Part shown: piece by piece, positions 59,843 through 64,000 of the stretch
How the letters are laid out: every line of letters begins with the position of its first letter
Numbering within the stretch: the first letter of the stretch is position 1
NCBI GenBank assembly: GCA_026195905.1
Contig: JAPHRE010000013.1
Coordinates: 1-64,000, forward strand
Source of the DNA: Pseudopelagicola sp.
GTDB taxonomy: Bacteria > Pseudomonadota > Alphaproteobacteria > Rhodobacterales > Rhodobacteraceae
DNA length: 64,000 bases
Reading direction: 5' to 3'
Notes under the pieces: generated by a model
What the model was told of the DNA's origin: nothing
The model's database searches: none
Seen by the model: only the letters and a program-made list of their open reading frames with translations
Made by a program: the position numbers and the translations under genes

Positions 59843-60604
59843 TTAACCCTGGCGCAGGATGCGGAAGGCCGCCGACGCGCCCCAGCCCGCCGCGATGGCA
59901 ATGGCAAGCGACAGAAGCCCATAGAGGAGCGGCTGTTGGCGGGACAGGGTATAAAGCCAACGCTCCAGCCCGACCTTGCGCACATCAATCACCGTTTCGA
60001 ATTGCGACACGACCTTGCCATTGCGGGTTAGGAAAATGCGCGTCGCGTAATCGCCTTCGGTCAGGTTTGCAGGCAGGTCAATTGAGGTTCGAAAGAGGGT
60101 TTGTTGATCAAGGCTGACGGCGTTCTCGCGCAGTTGGTAGCTTCCATTGTTGGTTCGAATGCGGATCACGGCTTTGCTAAAGGCGGCGGCGTCCTGAATT
60201 TCGTAAGGGGCCCCGACGGAGCGGATCGCGCGCGGGATCGAGACTTTGTGGCGCAGGTCTTCGATATCGGAAAGAGCTTGGTTGAATGGCGCGCTTGTTG
60301 CGACGGCATAGAAGCTTGGGGCGGCGTCGATTTCGACGCTTTCGGTATTCACCCAGATGCCAAACCGTTTTTCCTTGCGGCGCACGGTAAGCGGTTCAGC
60401 CGGGCCAGAGATCGCGATCACCACATCAAGCGGAGCCCCTTCGGGGATTGGAGCTTCGCGTTTGACGGCGCCGAAAATGAGGATTTCGGAGCCGTCGAAA
60501 TTCGCGGTGATGGAGACGTGTTTCTTGCTCAGGCCAAGAACGACCTCTTCTGCATAGAGGGGCGCGGTGAGGGTTATGAGCAAGGCAAGGGCAAGACGCA
60601 GCAT
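59843..60604 (-). CDS. TIGR02186-type membrane-anchored protein
   Basis: 253 aa with a signal peptide (MLRLALALLITLTAPLYA), a beta-rich periplasmic part with SKKHVSITANFDGSEILIFG and a C-terminal helix (LLYGLLSLAIAIAAGWGASAAF). I recognise it as the conserved alphaproteobacterial TIGR02186 family, of unknown function. It starts 2 nt after the TauE/SafE gene, so both are made together; a role in the same transport process is inferred. Confidence 0.83.
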   Translation of the reverse strand: MLRLALALLITLTAPLYAEEVVLGLSKKHVSITANFDGSEILIFGAVKREAPIPEGAPLDVVIAISGPAEPLTVRRKEKRFGIWVNTESVEIDAAPSFYAVATSAPFNQALSDIEDLRHKVSIPRAIRSVGAPYEIQDAAAFSKAVIRIRTNNGSYQLRENAVSLDQQTLFRTSIDLPANLTEGDYATRIFLTRNGKVVSQFETVIDVRKVGLERWLYTLSRQQPLLYGLLSLAIAIAAGWGASAAFRILRQG

Positions 60605-60606
60605 CG

Positions 60607-61524
60607 TCAGTGGCCTCCGACTGCGCCGATGCTGAAGAGTTCAGCCGGTTGGACAAGGAGGTCAAAGGCAAGTTTGCCGCAAACGATAAGCACCATAAGC
60701 GACAGCAGGATGCGCAGTTGTTCGGCTTTGAGGCGGGTGCCGATGCGGGTGCCGATCTGGGCACCGATGACACCGCCGACCAACAAAAGCACGGCGAGCG
60801 CCATATCGACGGTATAGTTCGTCGTCGCGTGGAGCAGGGTTGTGAAGGCGGTGACGAAGATGATCTGAAAAAGCGAGGTTCCGACCACAACCTTGGTTGG
60901 CATGCCAAGCAGGTAGATCATTGCGGGGACCATGATAAAGCCACCGCCCACACCCATGATCGCGGCGAGGATGCCGACCACAAGGCCAACAAGGATTGGC
61001 GGGATCACGGAGATATAAAGCCCAGACACGCGAAATCGCGTTTTGAACGGCAGGCCGTGAATCCAATTATGTTTCTTTCGACGGGTGGTTGTCGTATTTT
61101 TTCGCGCTTTGCGGATCGCGCCGAGGCTCTCAATGAACATGAGGCCACCAATGACGCCAAGGAAAACCACGTAGCAGAGTTTGACAAGCAGATCGACCTG
61201 TCCGAGCGATTTCAGGTAATTGAACAAGAGCACGCCAAGTGCTGCGCCTATGAGGCCACCTATGAGCAGGACACCCCCCATCTTGAGGTCAACAGTGCGC
61301 CTTTTGAGGTGGGCGAGAACGCCAGAGAAAGACGAGGCGACGATCTGGTTCGCCTCGGTGGCCACGGCCACGGCGGGCGGGATGCCGATAAAGAACAATA
61401 GCGGCGTCATCAGGAAGCCGCCACCCACGCCAAACATGCCCGAGAGAATCCCCACGATCCCGCCAAGCCCCAAGAGAAGGAAGGCGTTTACGGAGACTTC
61501 GGCAATTGGCAGGTATATTTGCAT
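60607..61524 (-). CDS. TauE/SafE-family sulfite/sulfonate exporter
   Basis: 305 aa from ATG 61524 (MQIYLPIAEVSVNAFLLL). Eight helices in two related halves; the repeated motifs are GIVGILSGMFGVGGGFLMTPLL (split, first half) and VVGILAAIMGVGGGFIMVPAM (second half). Exports sulfite, sulfoacetate or a similar anion. Longer upstream in-frame starts (61605) are less likely. Coupled to the TIGR02186 gene. Confidence 0.88.
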   Translation of the reverse strand: MQIYLPIAEVSVNAFLLLGLGGIVGILSGMFGVGGGFLMTPLLFFIGIPPAVAVATEANQIVASSFSGVLAHLKRRTVDLKMGGVLLIGGLIGAALGVLLFNYLKSLGQVDLLVKLCYVVFLGVIGGLMFIESLGAIRKARKNTTTTRRKKHNWIHGLPFKTRFRVSGLYISVIPPILVGLVVGILAAIMGVGGGFIMVPAMIYLLGMPTKVVVGTSLFQIIFVTAFTTLLHATTNYTVDMALAVLLLVGGVIGAQIGTRIGTRLKAEQLRILLSLMVLIVCGKLAFDLLVQPAELFSIGAVGGH

Positions 61525-61625
61525 GGCTTCACTTTGCGTGAGGGGTCGCTGCATTGCAATATGTGAACACGGCAAGAGCCGCTGGAGACGCCAAAAACAC
61601 GACATTCCGAAGCCCCCCTGAGGAG

Positions 61626-62039
61626 TTAGCCAAGGGATTTATGGAGTATCAGGGCGTCGACCCGGTTGCCAGCGGGGTCGGTGTAGTAGGCTTTGCGGCG
61701 GGCGGTCTGAATATAGCCTTGGTCGGTATAGAGTGCAAAGGCGGCTTTGTTATTGGCAGCCACCTCAAGAAATACGCTTGTCGCGCCTCGGGCCTTGGCC
61801 ATGTCTTCGAACGCAGTAAGGCGCGCGCGCGCAAGGCCTTGGCGGCGGGCCTTGGGATGTGTTGCGATGGTGAGAAGTTCAGCCTCATCGGCTATGACGC
61901 GCCCAAGAGCGAAACTATGTGAATCGCCAAGCACGAAAGAGAGGGGCGAGACGAGAAGGTCTTGGAACTCGGCCTCACTCCATGCGCGGCTCTGGGAAAA
62001 GGCTGCGCCGTGCAGTTGGGCGAGATCGGCGGGGGTCAT
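61626..62039 (-). CDS. rimI: Ribosomal-protein-alanine acetyltransferase, RimI-like
   Basis: 137 aa GNAT. Acetyl-CoA loop ARRQGLARARLTAFED and the typical ALYTDQGYIQTARRKAYYTDP end. It lies directly after tsaB with a 4-nt overlap, the classic tsaB-rimI arrangement, which supports the RimI call (S18 N-terminal acetylation in E. coli). Confidence 0.9.
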   Translation of the reverse strand: MTPADLAQLHGAAFSQSRAWSEAEFQDLLVSPLSFVLGDSHSFALGRVIADEAELLTIATHPKARRQGLARARLTAFEDMAKARGATSVFLEVAANNKAAFALYTDQGYIQTARRKAYYTDPAGNRVDALILHKSLG

Positions 62040-62692
62040 GCGAGGATGGTCGGGGCGGTATCGCGCGCGGGCGCGGCGTCTGCGGGCTTGAGGTAGAGCG
62101 GAGCCGGGCGGGCGGGGGCGTCTTGCCAGCGCAGCGCGGCAATGCGCGCGATGGCCGGTGCAGAGGCATGGGCGGGCGGCATAACACGCGCTTTCAGGGT
62201 TTCAGCGACGCTTTGCGCGGCAGAGCCGATGCATGTCAGCCCAGGCTCTGAGAGGGCGTCTGGCAGGTCTGAAAGCGCCATGAGCGTTGGGGCGAGCGCG
62301 TGATGCGTGCGGTATCCGGCAAGATACGCGTGTTCGCGCGGTGCGGACAGGCAGGCGAGAACCGGGCCGGTCGCGTCGTGAGCCAGCGCATCGAGGCTTG
62401 AGACCCCGACCGCAGGGATTGAGCGCGCAAGTGCGAGACCGCGGGCAGCAGAGACCGAAAGCCGGATGCCGGTAAAGTTTCCGGGACCAATGCCGACGCC
62501 AATGGCGGCAAGATCGGGCCAGGAGGCGCCTGCATCGGCAAGAACCTCTTCTATAAGGGGGAAGAGGCGTTCGGCCTGTCCGCGCTTCATGTCTTCTTGG
62601 GTGGCGGCGAGAACGCGATCACCACAAAGCAGAGCGGCGGCGCAATGCGCCGCCGATGTGTCAAACCCGAGGATCAGGGGGTCAGACGGCAA
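62036..62692 (-). CDS. tsaB: tRNA threonylcarbamoyladenosine modification protein TsaB
   Basis: 218 aa. N-terminal ASKHA fold: ILGFDTSAAHCAAALLCG, VGIGPGNFTGIRLSVSAARGLA. TsaB supports TsaD in t6A synthesis; its ATPase site is naturally degenerate. It overlaps nfu (11 nt) and rimI (4 nt). Confidence 0.92.
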   Translation of the reverse strand: MPSDPLILGFDTSAAHCAAALLCGDRVLAATQEDMKRGQAERLFPLIEEVLADAGASWPDLAAIGVGIGPGNFTGIRLSVSAARGLALARSIPAVGVSSLDALAHDATGPVLACLSAPREHAYLAGYRTHHALAPTLMALSDLPDALSEPGLTCIGSAAQSVAETLKARVMPPAHASAPAIARIAALRWQDAPARPAPLYLKPADAAPARDTAPTILA

Positions 62693-63245
62693 CCGGGCGC
62701 ACCTCGGTGACTTCTGGGATGTAGTGCCGCAAGAGGTTCTCGATCCCCATCTTGAGGGTCAGGGTCGACGATGGGCAGCCCGCACAAGCCCCTTGCATAT
62801 GCAGGTAGACAACGCCGCGATCAAAGCCGTGGAACGTAATGTCGCCACCGTCTTGGGCCACGGCAGGGCGCACACGGGTGTCGAGAAGTTCCTTGATCTG
62901 GCCGACGATCTCGGAATCCGGGCCATCGTGTTCGGCATGGCCGGACGACACAGAGGCGGCCCCTGCCATGACGGGTTGGCCGGATTGGAAATGCTCCATG
63001 ATGGCACCAAGGAGGGCGGGTTTGATATGATCCCACTCGACGGCGTCTTCTTTGGTTACGGTGACAAAGTCCGTGCCAAAAAACACCGCAGCGACGCCTT
63101 TGATGGCGAACAGACGGGTTGCCAAGGGCGAGGCGTCAGCGCCTTCCGGCGAAGGAAAATCCGCAGTGCCGGTTTCAAGCACGGTCTGCCCCGGCAGGAA
63201 TTTCAGCGTGGCGGGGTTTGGCGTGGATTCAGTTTGAATAAACAT
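62682..63245 (-). CDS. NifU-like Fe-S scaffold/carrier protein
   Basis: 187 aa. N-terminal Nfu_N domain (MFIQTESTPNPATLKFLPGQ) and C-terminal NifU domain with the cluster-binding CxxC in GACAGCPSS. It delivers [4Fe-4S] clusters, similar to mitochondrial NFU1. Overlaps tsaB by 11 nt in this run of housekeeping genes. Confidence 0.93.
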   Translation of the reverse strand: MFIQTESTPNPATLKFLPGQTVLETGTADFPSPEGADASPLATRLFAIKGVAAVFFGTDFVTVTKEDAVEWDHIKPALLGAIMEHFQSGQPVMAGAASVSSGHAEHDGPDSEIVGQIKELLDTRVRPAVAQDGGDITFHGFDRGVVYLHMQGACAGCPSSTLTLKMGIENLLRHYIPEVTEVRPVAV

Positions 63246-63338
63246 GGCGGATGCACCTTTTCTCTATTGCCTTGAGATATGCGCTTCTGAGGCGTGATAG
63301 TCAAGGTTTAGAATGATTCTAAGCAAGTGCTCTGGCGA

Positions 63339-63794
63339 TCAGGTGATCGATTCAAGCCGCTCTTTTGACATGTCGCCGGGCACGATGGTGATCGGAACGG
63401 GAAGGCTTCCCGAGGTCTTGGAGAGCTGTGATACGAGTGGGCCTGGACCTTTCTTGTCGATACCTGCCCCAAGGACGAGAACCCCGACTTTGGGATCGTC
63501 CTGTATCTGTCCAAGGATTTCCTTAACGGCTTCGCCCTCGCGGATGACGAGTTCGGGGTCAATGCCCTGCCTGTCGCGCATCCATTTGGCGAAGACTTCG
63601 AAATGGGCGATGATCCGTTCGCGGGTCTCTTCGCGCATGATGTCGCTTACGCCGATCCAGTGGTTAAATTCATCGGGTGGAATAATCGACAAGATCTGAA
63701 CGCCTGCGCCGGTATTTGCAGCGCGCATTGCGGCAAAGCGCATGGCGTTGAGGCATTCACGGCTATCATCAAGAACGACAAGGAACTTGCGCAT
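63339..63794 (-). CDS. Universal stress protein family
   Basis: 151 aa from ATG 63794 (GGGAGAC upstream). Usp fold: MRKFLVVLDDSRECLNAMRF, and near the end GVLVLGAGIDKKGPGPLVSQL followed by LPVPITIVPGDM. The ATP-binding G-2x-G-9x-G pattern is imperfect. Upstream extension to 63917 is rejected because it lacks similarity to the fold. Between nfu and ilvE. Confidence 0.85.
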   Translation of the reverse strand: MRKFLVVLDDSRECLNAMRFAAMRAANTGAGVQILSIIPPDEFNHWIGVSDIMREETRERIIAHFEVFAKWMRDRQGIDPELVIREGEAVKEILGQIQDDPKVGVLVLGAGIDKKGPGPLVSQLSKTSGSLPVPITIVPGDMSKERLESIT

Positions 63795-63873
63795 TTGTTC
63801 GTCTCCCTTGCGGCAATCATGGCGCATGGCTGGGGAACAGGCAATGCATATACGCCCATCCCCCGGAGAGGTA

Positions 63874-64000
63874 TCAGGCTGTGGAGCGTGCCCAGTCCCA
63901 ATACATTTCGCGCACACGACGGGTTACGGGGCCGATCTGATATTGGCGGTCATCCAGAGCTGTGACCGGGGTCACTTTGGAGAAGTTGCCGGACAGAAAA
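63874..64000 (-). CDS. ilvE: Branched-chain amino acid aminotransferase, C-terminal end (partial)
   Basis: The last 41 codons, ending TGA at 63874-63876. The end reads SGNFSKVTPVTALDDRQYQI, then GPVTRRVREMYWDWA, which matches the C-terminus of class IV aminotransferases of the IlvE type (GN-x-KV-PV plus GP-x-RxRE). The gene continues beyond the window, so length and active-site Lys are not visible. Confidence 0.72.
   Translation of the reverse strand, partial: FLSGNFSKVTPVTALDDRQYQIGPVTRRVREMYWDWARSTA

Overview
The window reads as chromosome of an alphaproteobacterium of the family Rhodobacteraceae, most likely the marine Roseobacter group. The family signs are RpoA of 338 aa starting MIHKNW, the general amino-acid (aap) ABC operon, the ethylmalonyl-CoA pathway pair ecm/ccr, an ATP12 chaperone gene, a luxR-luxI pair next to CtrA-type sites, and yidC-MOSC-ysxC gene order. 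I do not name a genus. All calls come from reading sequence and translations; no database search was run.

1-17,050: the S10-spc-alpha ribosomal supercluster (rplB end, rpsS-rplV-rpsC-rplP; rpmC to rpmD; rplO-secY-adk; rpsM-rpsK-rpoA-rplQ). It is cut into four transcription blocks. Each block ends in an intrinsic terminator, is followed by unrelated genes, and restarts (for three of them) from a readable sigma-70 promoter with a 17-nt spacer. The inserted genes are a 2OG-Fe(II) oxygenase directly after L16 plus a cold-shock gene; a tiny ORF plus a membrane protein; and a BLUF blue-light sensor, a BCCT osmolyte transporter and a universal stress protein.

17,100-27,540: degP-rarA, then a tightly overlapping chain crcB-rluC-HAD phosphatase-atp12, then aapJQMP. 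27,560-36,380: mostly minus strand, with argB-(Fe-S protein)-sixA, yidC-MOSC-ysxC, an EAL phosphodiesterase and ttcA, plus one plus-strand SDR gene. 36,490-41,770: a DUF3833-type lipoprotein, a hipBA toxin-antitoxin module with a well-defined operator array, an orphan TRAP binding protein and an RTX protein. 41,860-50,760: map and sfsA, a four-gene chain joined by ATGA overlaps (CinA-like, GNAT, AhpD-like, OmpA-like), LysR, AEC transporter, an SHMT-like enzyme and deoD.

50,900-64,000: an H-NS family protein, ecm, a PlsB-like acyltransferase and ccr, then a quorum-sensing locus (small ORF, luxR, luxI) with a perfect TTAA-N7-TTAAC CtrA site, a RecD-like helicase, TIGR02186/TauE, and the housekeeping run rimI-tsaB-nfu-usp-ilvE (partial).

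The observations I rate highest are the CtrA sites at the luxRI locus, the L16-adjacent oxygenase, a 37-bp three-unit repeat present twice 13 kb apart, and the hipBA operator geometry. No tRNA, rRNA, CRISPR array, transposase or phage gene was recognised.
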